From Akkermansiaceae bacterium (GTDB lineage: Bacteria; Verrucomicrobiota; Verrucomicrobiia; Verrucomicrobiales; Akkermansiaceae), in contig CAJJBQ010000001.1 of the NCBI GenBank assembly GCA_905182405.1, positions 1,178,001-1,242,000 on the forward strand: a DNA stretch of 64,000 nucleotides. Direction: 5' to 3'. Of the stretch, positions 52,098-60,888 are shown piece by piece. Under the pieces are notes generated by a model. It saw nothing but the letters and a program-made list of their open reading frames with translations. It was not told the origin of the DNA and ran no database searches. The position numbers and the translations under genes are program-made. Position 1 is the stretch's first letter; the number at the start of each line of letters is the position of its first letter.

Positions 52098-52210
52098 GGT
52101 ATCCCGGCATGATTCCCGTTTTGATAAACCAAATTTGCTGACTCTGAGGATTCTTGAAAACCTGCCTCCGCCGGGTGTTTTGTGAGTCAACGGAAAGCGA
52201 TGGTCATCGT
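52098..52210 (+). repeat. Dispersed 110 bp repeat, copy 2 (after the U32 gene)
   Basis: It matches 42261-42370 from GGTATCCCGGCATGATTCCC through TTCTTGAAAACC to GAAAGCGATGGTCATCGT. It starts 16 bp after the U32 stop. The left end equals the last codons and stop of the DUF1501 gene in copy 1. The rest of the 334 bp gap (to 52416) shows no gene. Confidence 0.7.
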
Positions 52211-52416
52211 GTCGAACATGGGCCCGGACCTGACAATGTTTTTTCGAGTGCTGGCGTCAAGACAACCTTTTGTGAGCTGTTGCTGGGCGCCGCCACTTTC
52301 CCGACCAGTGTGGGGAGGAGAGCACGTTCTCTTATTCGACTTGTGGAAATTTTCTTTTGAGTGGCGTCCTTGACGGAAGCCGGAGAGGGGGAGAGCAGGG
52401 GGAATTCTATGTGAAG

Positions 52417-53463
52417 CTACTCTTTCACCGCCTCTTCAACGGAGATCGTAAACAAGAGAGCTAGCGAGGCCCAGCTTCCCGCTGCCATTGAGATAAACTG
52501 ATCCTTCTTGTGAGGGTAGCCACTCTCGTAATAGGTTTGAAACGGCTTGCTGCGACTGCGCACGTGCCACGAGCCGTCTTCTTTTTGTGTCTCTAACAAA
52601 TACTTGACCCCCCGCTGGTAAACCGCGTCGTCGGCCTTCATTCCGCCACCTTGGTAGAGAGCGTAGAGAACCGAGCCTGTTGCATAGGCGTCGCTCTCCA
52701 TTTTGGGAAGTTGGGCCCATCCTCCGTCTTTTCGCTGTGCTTCGCGTAGCGCCTTCACCGCTTCCTTCACCACTTTCTGATCCGCCTTCAAATGATCCAG
52801 CGCCAATAGATGGAAGACGCGATCCTCTGTTTCTTTTGCTTCGGATTTGAGCAACCACGCCAGGGCCTTCTTCTTCCGAACCGCAATTTTTTCGGCCTGC
52901 TCCACTGTTCCAAATCCGTCCACACCCATGAGCGCCAGATACGTTGTGGTGAAGGCGCTCCTCTCGGTGGGTGGACGATTTCCGTTGCTGGGCCAGCGTT
53001 CGGCCTTTTGGTCGTGGACGAGATACCCACTGACGTATTCGGTCACCTCATTCGGCTTCCACCCTGCCTGCCGAAGGGACCACAGCGCGTAACCGGCCCT
53101 GGTGTATCCGCCGCCCTGCCCCTTTCCTTCCAGATACCGTTTCTTCCCTCGCGCTAAATCCGTCAAGGTGTGCTTCACCTGCGCTTTAAAGTTTTTTTCG
53201 TCGATGAGAAATCCTCGACGTCGCGCTTCCACGAAAGTGACCACCGGCATCGCGTGGCCATGACAGGTAAAGCAACGATTGTGCTCACTTGCGCCCGCGG
53301 TGGTCTTCTCTAGCAGAAGGATCGACTTTTCGATGGCAGACCTCACCACTGCTGGATCTGGACTACTGGTATCCGCCTGAAGGCTGGCTCCTCCTATCAA
53401 GCCACCCGATAGGCACACGATCACAGACATATTCACCTTCATCAGAACTGATTCTCGGCTCAT
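52417..53463 (-). CDS. Exported protein with C-x-x-C-H motif and terpene-cyclase-like (alpha/alpha barrel) domain
   Basis: A 348-residue protein with a signal-like N-terminus (MSVIVCLSGGLIGGASLQA) and a single c-type haem-type motif at Cys64-Cys67-His68 (RCFTCHGHAMPV). The rest consists of helical repeats of the prenyltransferase/squalene-oxidase type, marked by QRKDGGWAQLPKMESDAYAT and QKEDGSWHVRSRSKPFQTYY, with WKPNEVTEYVSGYLV earlier. Without the D-x-D-D of squalene-hopene cyclases, cyclisation is unlikely, and polysaccharide or lipid binding is possible. Such 'haem motif plus cyclase-fold' proteins are known in planctomycetes and Verrucomicrobiota, function unknown. The ATG at 53463 has GGAG upstream; an internal ATG at 53442 would also give a signal peptide. 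Confidence 0.75.
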   Translation of the reverse strand: MSRESVLMKVNMSVIVCLSGGLIGGASLQADTSSPDPAVVRSAIEKSILLLEKTTAGASEHNRCFTCHGHAMPVVTFVEARRRGFLIDEKNFKAQVKHTLTDLARGKKRYLEGKGQGGGYTRAGYALWSLRQAGWKPNEVTEYVSGYLVHDQKAERWPSNGNRPPTERSAFTTTYLALMGVDGFGTVEQAEKIAVRKKKALAWLLKSEAKETEDRVFHLLALDHLKADQKVVKEAVKALREAQRKDGGWAQLPKMESDAYATGSVLYALYQGGGMKADDAVYQRGVKYLLETQKEDGSWHVRSRSKPFQTYYESGYPHKKDQFISMAAGSWASLALLFTISVEEAVKE

Positions 53464-53546
53464 TCTCTATCGCTTCTCCATCGTTTTTTTTAAAGCCTCC
53501 GGCGCATCGTAGTATTCTTTGAGTGTGAAAATAAGCCATCAGAACA

Positions 53547-53812
53547 CTATTTCCCGAGCGTAATGAGAATCTCCGTGACGAATTCTTCCTGCTTCCACGC
53601 GCCCGCGTGAAGCGTGAGACCGAGCCGGACAACGACGAGTTTTTCTTCGGGGATGATCGCCACGAATTACCCCTCGTGGCCCGGCACCGAATATTTGTGG
53701 TGCCACTGGGGTATTGGTAGTGAGAACGCGGTGCATGAATGAGCGATTTGGCGGCGGCATATCCGGACGTATCACCGCTGCTAAAGGCCATCGTGGGCTC
53801 TCCGATATGCTT
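53547..53812 (-). pseudogene. Internally deleted serine hydrolase (class C beta-lactamase-like) remnant
   Basis: On the minus strand one frame reads MAFSSGDTSGYAAAKSLIHA followed by YQYPSGTTNI, which matches the beta-lactamase-related serine hydrolase block '…GD.A.YAA..PL...PG....YSSGTTNIL'. About 20 bp later another frame reads SVPGHEG, TAA, FVAIIPEEKLVVVRLGLTLH and EEFVTEILITLGK before a stop; this is the family's C-terminal 'GHEGQF...IP...LVVVRLG' block. The intervening ~100 residues are missing, the S-x-x-K motif is gone and a Gln codon has become TAA. The gene is therefore clearly dead, and it lies between two intact genes on the same strand. Confidence 0.75.
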
Positions 53813-53856
53813 CTAGCGGGTTCCTTTGTGTGAATAGGGCGGCTCCTCTTAAAGTT

Positions 53857-56412
53857 CTACTTGTTCAAGAAGAGTTCACTCTGCACAACCAAATGAACTA
53901 GGTCGCGGAGGCGGTTCCCGTTCTGCTTCATTTCCGAGACGATCCGGTTTACTTCGCCTCGATCATCGGCTTCAAGCAAACGGCCGGTAGCATAGGCCAA
54001 CATTTTCTCGGTGAGGCAGTGCACCACTTGTGGTTCGCGCTCCAGAAGCATCGCTTTGAATTCGACGAGATCTTTAACCTCGCGGCCGTTCGCCATGATC
54101 GCGGCGGGATCGATTGGCGCTACCTGTTTGGCTTTCTTGTCGATCTTCGGATAGTGGTCCCGCCACCGCCCGATCGGGTCAAAGCTTTCCAGCGCGAAAC
54201 CCATGGGATCGATCTTCTGGTGACAACTACTGCAGGCCTGCTGGTTACGGTGCATTGCCATCTGTTCCTTCAAACTTTTCACTCCACGGAGGTCTGGCGA
54301 GAGAGGTTCGACATCGGGTGGTGGAGGGGGTGGGGGAGTGCCGAGAATGTTTTCGAGGACGAACACGCCGCGGACAATCGGTGAGGTGTCGACTCCGTTG
54401 GCTGTCATGGTCATGATCGCGGGCATAGTCAGCAGTCCGCCACGTCGCTGATCTTCCAAGGTCACCTTGCGCAAGTTCTCTCCAACGACCTTTTGCTTGT
54501 AGATCAATTCACCAAGGAGGTTGTTCATAAAGGTGTAGTCGGAATCGATGAAGTCGCGGATCGAACCGTTTCGCTCAAGGACGTCGCGGAAGAACGCGTC
54601 GACCTGGGGTATGAGATAGTCCTTCACGCGGAAGTAATGCCCATACGGTCCTTTCTTATCGGGCTCCATACGTCCCAGCTTGTAGAGCTTTAACCAGCGC
54701 TCGGGGAAATGGCGACCAAAGGCTGCGGCCTTCGGGTCTTTTAACATCCGCTCAACCTGTCGATCCAACTCTGCACGATCCGACAGTTCGCCTGCACGGG
54801 CGAGCTTCATGAGTGCTTCGTCGGGCATCGACGACCAGAGAAAATAGCTCAGGCGCGAAGCGAGGGCGAAGTCGTCGAGCTTGCCGGGATTCTGTCGCAG
54901 ATAGACGAAGTCGGGCGAACAGAGTATCGCGGCGTAGGCACCTTTCATCGCTTGCTGGCGCGAATTTCCGTCGGCCTCCAGCTGTGCCGCGAGATTGACA
55001 TAGGGCTCTACTTCTTTGGGTGCAACCGGTCGCCGGTATGCCCGCTCGGCGAAGGAGCGAAAGAGTTTTTTAAAGTCTGCCTCTTCGATGTTACCGGTTC
55101 CGTAAAGTGCAGTGTGACTCTTAGGTGGCCACTGGCGGGAGACGGGCTCGATCCGGAAGCCGTGTACGCGAAGGGTCGGGCCGAGATAGCCTTTTCTAAA
55201 CAGCGCCTCCGCGGCGGGCTTCTTAAACCCTTTTTGTTTCCGGTCAATCTTCTCATACTCCTCGGGATACCATTGTTCGAGCAGGACGTGGAAGGCGTTG
55301 TGTTTGAAATGTGGACCATTTTCCCACCCAATCCAGGCGCTCCATGGATCGTCGATCCAAGTCTCGAAAGAGAATGTCCGCTTCTTGCCATCACCGGGCA
55401 GAGTCCAGTGCTTGACTCGATGGTGTCGTGCTCCGCGTTTATGTTCGAAGCGCTCCAGATAGAGTCCGACTTCGAAGGGTTCATCGAGGTTCGTTCGTCC
55501 CTGGTGAACCAGCTTCCCTTCCTGGACGGTCCAGTTTCCCCACGCACCCTCCTTCGGATTGTGGGCGGAGACCTCAACGCTGATCCGATAGTTTGCCGGT
55601 CTGTGAATTCCACTGTGATATTTGTCCGGTCCGATCCGGTTGTAGCGATCCCAGCGCTGAAACACCTCGTCATAGGGATCGCCCTGCGAGCGCTGATACT
55701 TGCTGAGGCTATCGCCCAACAGTGATTTCACGGAAATGGGTGCGGTGAAAGTCTCCGCCTCGAAGGGCTTCTCGGGCTTGTTATGCGTCGCCATCTCGAT
55801 GGTTTCCTCTGCGGCGGCGATCAGCATTTTTAGCAGGAAGTCGGACATCACCAACTCCTGGCCGATGGTGTCGAAACCCTCCGCCTCTTCGTCGTCCTGA
55901 AAACTCCGCGTTGGTTCGATGGTCTTCTGCGCAGTGATGCCGTTGCCGTTGAAGTCGTAGAGCCCTGAAGCGACGGTGGGTTCGAAATCCGGATGCTTGA
56001 GGTAAAACAAGTCCCGCAGCGTGTTGCGGATTTCGAACTTGTTCAGGCGCCGGATCACCGCCTGGCCTCCGGTGCTTTTCCGCGCTTCGTAGGCCTGCTG
56101 GAGCAGAGGTGTCAGGCTCTCAATCACCTTCGCTGTTTCCTCGGTAGGCGGTTGCGTTTTCTTCTTCGGCGGCATCTCACCCAAGTTGAGTTGATCTAAA
56201 ATTCCCTGCCAGATTTCAAGGGTATTCAGATCAGTGAGATTAGTCCCAAGAGTGTCGTAGCGGTAGTCACCCTTCTGTTTTTTAGCCCCGTGGCATTCGA
56301 AACAGTATTGCTTGAGGAATGGTTGGTGGGATGACAGCGATTGGTCCGCACGCGCCACTTCACCGCAAGAAAGCAGTCCAGTTAGTAAGCAGAGTATCGT
56401 TCGTCGCATCAT
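53857..56412 (-). CDS. DUF1587/DUF1592/DUF1588/DUF1585 (PSD3-type) cytochrome-like protein (copy 2)
   Basis: An 851-residue exported protein; the start at 56412 is preferred because it opens a signal peptide (MMRRTILCLLTGLLSCGEVA). The first haem-type motif is YCFECHGAKKQKGDYRYDTL (residues ~35-55). DUF1587 is at VIRRLNKFEIRNTLRDLFYL (~125), then an insert of about 200 residues with a ligand-binding look (DIVRVEV-type; WTVQEGKLVHQGRTNLD near 310), DUF1595, DUF1592 (FALASRLSYFLWSSMPDEAL), DUF1588 with SSCHQKIDPMGFALESFDPI, and DUF1585 (EKMLAYATGRLLEADDRG). It is 230 residues longer than the copy at 3.4-5.3 kb. It is the last gene of a minus-strand operon that starts with DUF1552 and has the double-NIPSNAP gene in the middle, 7 bp upstream. 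Confidence 0.92.
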   Translation of the reverse strand: MMRRTILCLLTGLLSCGEVARADQSLSSHQPFLKQYCFECHGAKKQKGDYRYDTLGTNLTDLNTLEIWQGILDQLNLGEMPPKKKTQPPTEETAKVIESLTPLLQQAYEARKSTGGQAVIRRLNKFEIRNTLRDLFYLKHPDFEPTVASGLYDFNGNGITAQKTIEPTRSFQDDEEAEGFDTIGQELVMSDFLLKMLIAAAEETIEMATHNKPEKPFEAETFTAPISVKSLLGDSLSKYQRSQGDPYDEVFQRWDRYNRIGPDKYHSGIHRPANYRISVEVSAHNPKEGAWGNWTVQEGKLVHQGRTNLDEPFEVGLYLERFEHKRGARHHRVKHWTLPGDGKKRTFSFETWIDDPWSAWIGWENGPHFKHNAFHVLLEQWYPEEYEKIDRKQKGFKKPAAEALFRKGYLGPTLRVHGFRIEPVSRQWPPKSHTALYGTGNIEEADFKKLFRSFAERAYRRPVAPKEVEPYVNLAAQLEADGNSRQQAMKGAYAAILCSPDFVYLRQNPGKLDDFALASRLSYFLWSSMPDEALMKLARAGELSDRAELDRQVERMLKDPKAAAFGRHFPERWLKLYKLGRMEPDKKGPYGHYFRVKDYLIPQVDAFFRDVLERNGSIRDFIDSDYTFMNNLLGELIYKQKVVGENLRKVTLEDQRRGGLLTMPAIMTMTANGVDTSPIVRGVFVLENILGTPPPPPPPDVEPLSPDLRGVKSLKEQMAMHRNQQACSSCHQKIDPMGFALESFDPIGRWRDHYPKIDKKAKQVAPIDPAAIMANGREVKDLVEFKAMLLEREPQVVHCLTEKMLAYATGRLLEADDRGEVNRIVSEMKQNGNRLRDLVHLVVQSELFLNK

Positions 56413-56419
56413 ATTTACT

Positions 56420-58645
56420 TTACTTTTTTTCGCCAACCGGAGGAGCTTGGGCATTGGGTGAAAAGTCCAGCGCTCGCAGGAAAATCCTTTCGGGCGCTCG
56501 GGCGAGAATCTTCCCGTCGCTTTCGGACTTCCGCCTCGCTTCTTTCCACGCGGGATTTGCGGCGAAGGCTTTCCAGTTTGCGTCCGCTTGGATCCGGTTG
56601 GCGTGATGAATGAGGTAGATAAGCGTGTTTGCTGAATCTGGAGTGTCGAATGGCGTCCAGTAGCCGACGTTATTCATACCATGTTGCTTGAAAATCGAAG
56701 CAGTGTGATTCTGAAAACGCTGGTTGAGGCGTGCGAGCTTGTCCGGCTTCGTGACATAGGTGCGGAGCTCGAAGACCCCATCTGCTTGATCAATCTGGTC
56801 GCTAACCTGGGCCGAGTATTCGGTCTCTTTCATGAAGATGCTGGTTGGTTTTTCCGCAAGCAGCCCTTGAAACTCCGGTTGGTCGAGCACGGCGTCCCAC
56901 GCCCGGTCGTTATTGAACCGGGTCCAGTTCTCATAGGCGGCATACCGCGATGGATGCTTTAAAATGTAGATGAGGCGGCGACGTTTCTTCGCTGGCCCCT
57001 CGGTGGGCCTCCAATAGCCGATCGCTTCCAGTCCATGTTTTTTGAAAATTCGGTCGGTGTGCTCACGAAATCGTTTTTCCAGATGTTGCAAGCGATCTTC
57101 GTTGGCGGAATAGATTCGCAACTCGTAGACTGGGCCTTCCATCATACGTTGAGTCGGTTTTGGTTTCGGCTCGGGTGGTAGGGCATCGCGAGCAATTTCA
57201 GAGCCTAGCACCACCGACTCAGGGGCGTGGAAGATCCACGCCATGTTGTCGGAGATTTTAAAACTGGCATCGTGACCCGCGATGTAGATTTCGTCATCGC
57301 CGAAGGGTGATTTACAGAAGGTGCGCGGCGAAACCAGTAGTTGCTTCCCGACCTCGTAGCGATTGTTCACCTCCAGCACACGATAGCTCCGGTCAGCCCG
57401 ACGCACGGCATAGGGCGCCCCGGCATAGAGGGCGCTGCCCTTCCAGCGAAGATGGTTTTTCGGACCGCTGATATTTCCTTGGAACCCGATGATATGCACA
57501 GTCTCTCCTGTCGCCGGGTCAGTGAATGGATAGATCATGTTGTGCGCGCCGAGAGTGTAGGTGACTTCAACTCCGAGGTGTTCCCTCATCAGATCAATGA
57601 TCCGCACTTCGTTATGCAGCGTGTAGCCGCCCTTGCCATCGGGATCGAGTCGCTTGACTTCGCTGGCGGAACGCCCGCCCGGCGCCCAGATGAAGAGTAG
57701 CGAATCGCCCGCGCCATTCGGGTTGGGGACACGGGTCAGTCCGCGAATGCCACCCACATCGGTATCGGTGTCCTCGAACAGTTCGAAAATTTCGCGGTAG
57801 CGTGGCCGCTCGCCATCCATGCGTTGATAGATCGAATCGCCTTCGGAGAAAAAGAGCGAGCCGTTGGCCTGAATAATGCCCAGGGGGCGTGTCCGGAAGC
57901 TTCCATCAGTAAGGAAGGGATGCTCCAGGTTGCGGTCCCAACGTATCTGGCCGGGGGTTGAGGGATCGTAGACTCCGGAGATGATTCCGGGATTTCCAAG
58001 AGACATGAAGATTCGCTCTGTGCCGGTCACCTTGTCGCGGTATACCTCTATGTCACGGGGCACCCAGCGCACCCCTCCGGCACTCGAACCGTGCCTCACC
58101 AAGGTGTGCGTCCACTTTCCGGAGGCGTCGTCGCGCACCCATGCCGAAACGGCTCCACCGCGCTCGAAGTTCGCGCCCGCCGCCATTACCAGTAGGGTCT
58201 TGGGTTGGTCTAGTTTTCCCCCCTCCACATCACGGGTGAAGGTGACCGATTTGAGGATGTTGCCCTTCATGTATTCGAGGCCGAGATCGTCGTTCGACTT
58301 GCCCATGTCCAATTCGACCTGCCATTGTGACTCCGGGGCATCGAGTCGCAATACCTGCGCCGATTGTCGCTGCCCCTCCGGTGGGATGACCCAATGGGAA
58401 TCGACCCAGTAGCCGTTGGATGCGAAGAGCATCCCTTTGTGTGAGGCGAGGTGCATCATCTCGGAACCTCCCGCCCAAGCCCCGTTGGCGTCCGGGTAAC
58501 CCGCATCATAACTTTGAACCCAACACGCAGTTGGCTCGGGTTCGGCTGCCCCGCAAATGAGAACCTGTGGAAGGATCCCAGCGGCAATCGCCACCGCAAT
58601 GAGCAGAGTATGCGGCCTTGATTTTTTCTTTAGGAATCTTGTCAT
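56420..58645 (-). CDS. Secreted beta-propeller-like protein with two C-terminal NIPSNAP domains
   Basis: A 741-residue exported protein; the start at 58645 yields a signal peptide (LLIAVAIAAGILPQVLICGA). Residues about 35-500 are repeated beta blades of a propeller-like kind (GDSLLFIWAPGGRSASEVKR, FFSEGDSIYQRMDGER), with no family that I can name. The C-terminus holds two NIPSNAP units: YELRIYSANEDRLQHLEKRF…GLEAIGYWRP and FELRTYVTKPDKLARLNQRF…GMNNVGYWTP. NIPSNAP domains are ferredoxin-like dimers found from bacteria to mitochondria with no settled activity; in secreted verrucomicrobial proteins they often stand alone. The fusion and its position between DUF1552 and DUF1592 genes are unusual. 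Confidence 0.8.
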   Translation of the reverse strand: MTRFLKKKSRPHTLLIAVAIAAGILPQVLICGAAEPEPTACWVQSYDAGYPDANGAWAGGSEMMHLASHKGMLFASNGYWVDSHWVIPPEGQRQSAQVLRLDAPESQWQVELDMGKSNDDLGLEYMKGNILKSVTFTRDVEGGKLDQPKTLLVMAAGANFERGGAVSAWVRDDASGKWTHTLVRHGSSAGGVRWVPRDIEVYRDKVTGTERIFMSLGNPGIISGVYDPSTPGQIRWDRNLEHPFLTDGSFRTRPLGIIQANGSLFFSEGDSIYQRMDGERPRYREIFELFEDTDTDVGGIRGLTRVPNPNGAGDSLLFIWAPGGRSASEVKRLDPDGKGGYTLHNEVRIIDLMREHLGVEVTYTLGAHNMIYPFTDPATGETVHIIGFQGNISGPKNHLRWKGSALYAGAPYAVRRADRSYRVLEVNNRYEVGKQLLVSPRTFCKSPFGDDEIYIAGHDASFKISDNMAWIFHAPESVVLGSEIARDALPPEPKPKPTQRMMEGPVYELRIYSANEDRLQHLEKRFREHTDRIFKKHGLEAIGYWRPTEGPAKKRRRLIYILKHPSRYAAYENWTRFNNDRAWDAVLDQPEFQGLLAEKPTSIFMKETEYSAQVSDQIDQADGVFELRTYVTKPDKLARLNQRFQNHTASIFKQHGMNNVGYWTPFDTPDSANTLIYLIHHANRIQADANWKAFAANPAWKEARRKSESDGKILARAPERIFLRALDFSPNAQAPPVGEKK

Positions 58646-58670
58646 TGCTCGTTCGAATGTCGTCGCATCA

Positions 58671-58700
58671 AACTCAAGCCCACTCAAGCCCACTCGAGTC
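58671..58700. repeat. 10 bp tandem repeat across the DUF1552 stop codon
   Basis: The unit CACTCAAGCC occurs about three times, the last copy imperfect (CACTCGAGTC). It spans the stop codon of the DUF1552 gene on the minus strand and probably arose by slippage. Confidence 0.7.
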
Positions 58701-59940
58701 CCGTAAGTGTTCCGGTGCTGGTGCCGAACTGGTCCACCTCCAAGCCGAAATTTTGCAGCATGGACAGCAATAAGTTGCACGCTTTCACTCGTTCGGTTTT
58801 CCCCTCGGGCATGGCACGGTGATCGCCTAGTTTAAATCCACCACCGGCGAGGACGAGTGGCATGTTCTTGCAGGAATGAGTTCCTGTCGCCATGCCACAA
58901 CCGAAGAGGATCATCGTGTGATCGAACAAGGTGCCGCCATTGATGGTATCTTCTTTACCCTTCAGTAGCTCGATGAGGTAAGCCATTTGTGCGATTTGAT
59001 TTCCTTCGATGAGTTTGAGCGCTGCGGTTTTCTCGGGGAGTTCCCCGTGATGTGAGAAGCCGTGATAGCCGCCCTGCAAACCGAAGTCGCCATTGGCAAA
59101 CCCGCTGGAGAGAGTCATGATCCGGGTCGAGTCGGTTTCGATCGCTAGGGCCATCAGTTCCATCATGATCTTCATTTCATCAGCGGTCTGTTGAGAAGGA
59201 CGTGGTTCGGTCATCTCGGTTTTCGGCTTGGCCTGATCAAGCCAGGGCTGCTGCTGATCGATCTTTTTTTCTAGGCCTCGCACGGAATCGAGATACTCGG
59301 CAAATTTCTCTTGGTCCTGTTTTCCCAGCTCCCGGTTCACGGCCTTGGCTCTCTCCAGCACCGTGTCGAGAATGCTGCCATGTCGTTGCAGTCGCAAGCG
59401 CTCCTGTTTCTTTGCCTCCGCGGACTCCTCAAGGAAGAGCTTGCGATACATCGCGGTGACATCGATCGCGGGCACCTGCACTCCGGTGCGCGTGAAACTG
59501 GTCTGGTTGGATTCCTTCACCTTAAGTGTCATCGACGAATAGCGCGTGGCCGCTCCGACGAACTCGGCCGCCCTCTGGTCCATGCTGATGTTTCCTTCGG
59601 GGAAACTTGAGGCCATGTCCGGTCGGATCCCGTTCAAAAACGTCGGCACACAGGCATGCCCACCCGTGAGGCCGTGATCGAGGTTGGAGAAGACGGAGAA
59701 ATCCTTCTGGTGCTTTTCCAAGGGCCGCAGGGTCGGCGGAAGCTCATAGCCGCGTCCTGCCTCGATAGGAAAGAATGCCTTCTGATAGATCCCGTAGTTG
59801 TTTGACAGGCAGACCATGCGCTTCACTGATTTTTTGCCTTCGGCGGCACGAGCGAGTGGCGTGAACGATTCCATCATCGGGAGGGCGATCGCGACTCCTC
59901 CGGCGCGCAGGAAATTTCTTCGGGTCAGTTGGTTTCGCAT
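58684..59940 (-). CDS. DUF1552 family secreted protein (copy 2)
   Basis: A 418-residue DUF1552 protein, first gene of the operon that continues with the NIPSNAP and DUF1592 genes. The ATG at 59940 is chosen because it opens a twin-arginine signal (MRNQLTRRNFLRAGGVAIAL). Family blocks: GYELPPTLRPLEKHQKDFSV, LTGGHACVPTFLNGIRPDMA, SNLDHGLTG, the helical AVNRELGKQDQEKFAEYLDS and ILFGCGMATGTHSCKNMPLV. Compared with copy 1 (468 residues) it is shorter by about 50 residues. Its C-terminus GTLTGLEWA ends inside a small tandem repeat. The role of the family is unknown; linkage to a DUF1592 cytochrome is the rule. Confidence 0.92.
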   Translation of the reverse strand: MRNQLTRRNFLRAGGVAIALPMMESFTPLARAAEGKKSVKRMVCLSNNYGIYQKAFFPIEAGRGYELPPTLRPLEKHQKDFSVFSNLDHGLTGGHACVPTFLNGIRPDMASSFPEGNISMDQRAAEFVGAATRYSSMTLKVKESNQTSFTRTGVQVPAIDVTAMYRKLFLEESAEAKKQERLRLQRHGSILDTVLERAKAVNRELGKQDQEKFAEYLDSVRGLEKKIDQQQPWLDQAKPKTEMTEPRPSQQTADEMKIMMELMALAIETDSTRIMTLSSGFANGDFGLQGGYHGFSHHGELPEKTAALKLIEGNQIAQMAYLIELLKGKEDTINGGTLFDHTMILFGCGMATGTHSCKNMPLVLAGGGFKLGDHRAMPEGKTERVKACNLLLSMLQNFGLEVDQFGTSTGTLTGLEWA

Positions 59941-60107
59941 GGGAATTACTGTTGAGGTTTGCTTATTGTGGACGGAATTGGAGCAGGAGCCAATCAAGAA
60001 CGAATACCCGGTTCATTCCTTTGTTTTATCGTGAAATACGATGAATCTTGTTCAATTTTTTTTGGTCCCGTGAGAGATTGGAATATCACCGCTGCGAAAC
60101 GGGATGA
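59941..60107. other. Upstream region of the DUF1552 operon
   Basis: This should hold the minus-strand promoter. It contains a run of eight T residues near 60055-60062 and otherwise nothing that I can name. Confidence 0.4.
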
Positions 60108-60756
60108 AACCTTTCCTACACGCTTGCCTCCTCGGCCAATATTGTGGTCTCCAAGATAATGTATCACCCCGCCGGTGAAGGTTCCGAGTTCCTTGAGCTG
60201 GCCAATATTTCCGCCGGTCCGGTCGAGTGGTGTTCATTTTGAAAGCGGTATCGATTTCACGATCCCAACCGGAACGAGCATCCCGGCTGGTGGGTTTTTC
60301 CTAATTGCTGCTTTTGAGAACGGCACGGCACTCGATAACAGTGGTGAGATGATCACTCTTCTTGCTGCTGACGATTCGATCATCGAGAGCTTCCGATACG
60401 ACGACGATGCACCGTGGCCGGAGTTCTCAGACGGCTTAGGGGCGAGTCTCACACGGATCCTGCCACCAGGCTCTCCCGATGATCCGGCGAGTTGGCGATC
60501 AAGCGTCAGCCACGGTGGCTCAGCAGGAACCACTGATACCGTGCGATTTGCGGGCGATCCAGATGCGGACAGCGATCTCGATGGTATCAACGCTCTGCTC
60601 GAGCATGCCTACGGCACCGCGACGCTGCATTTCTCCAGCACAGAAGAATTAGGAGAGCAACGCTTTTGGCGCGCGCGCCACTCAGCGCGAGCGTTGCGTG
60701 GCGAAAAATTGCGAGCTTTCCTTGGCCTGGAGGGGGCAGGGCAGGGGGAGTATTAA
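60108..60756 (+). pseudogene. Frame-shifted fragment of a lamin-tail-domain protein
   Basis: The first frame reads NIVVSKIMYHPAGEGSEFLE then LANISAGPVEWCSF and a stop near 60240. From about 60220 a second frame continues SGVHFESGIDFTIPTGTSIP, AGGFFLIAAFENG, LGASLTRILPPGSPDDPASW and DADSDLDGINALLEHAYGTA. Together these are one lamin-tail domain (start, middle and end) plus the calcium-type linker that closes many such verrucomicrobial proteins, split by one frameshift and lacking the rest of the gene. After about 60640 the frame no longer looks like protein. The closest relative in the window is the giant protein at 42.5-47.0 kb. Confidence 0.75.
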
Positions 60757-60888
60757 TTTACCCACTTACTCATTCATGGCAGCAGGAATGGGATCCGGTC
60801 AAGAATGGCAATGATTTGGGGTTCGTAGCATCCCCCGATCACCAAAATTCTTTAGCGATATGAAAGGAATTTATCTTCTTTCCTAGTA
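60757..60888. other. Upstream region of the last DUF1501 module
   Basis: A short AT-rich spacer with an AAAGGAAT about 25 bp before the start codon at 60889, too distant to be an ideal ribosome binding site. No gene. Confidence 0.4.
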
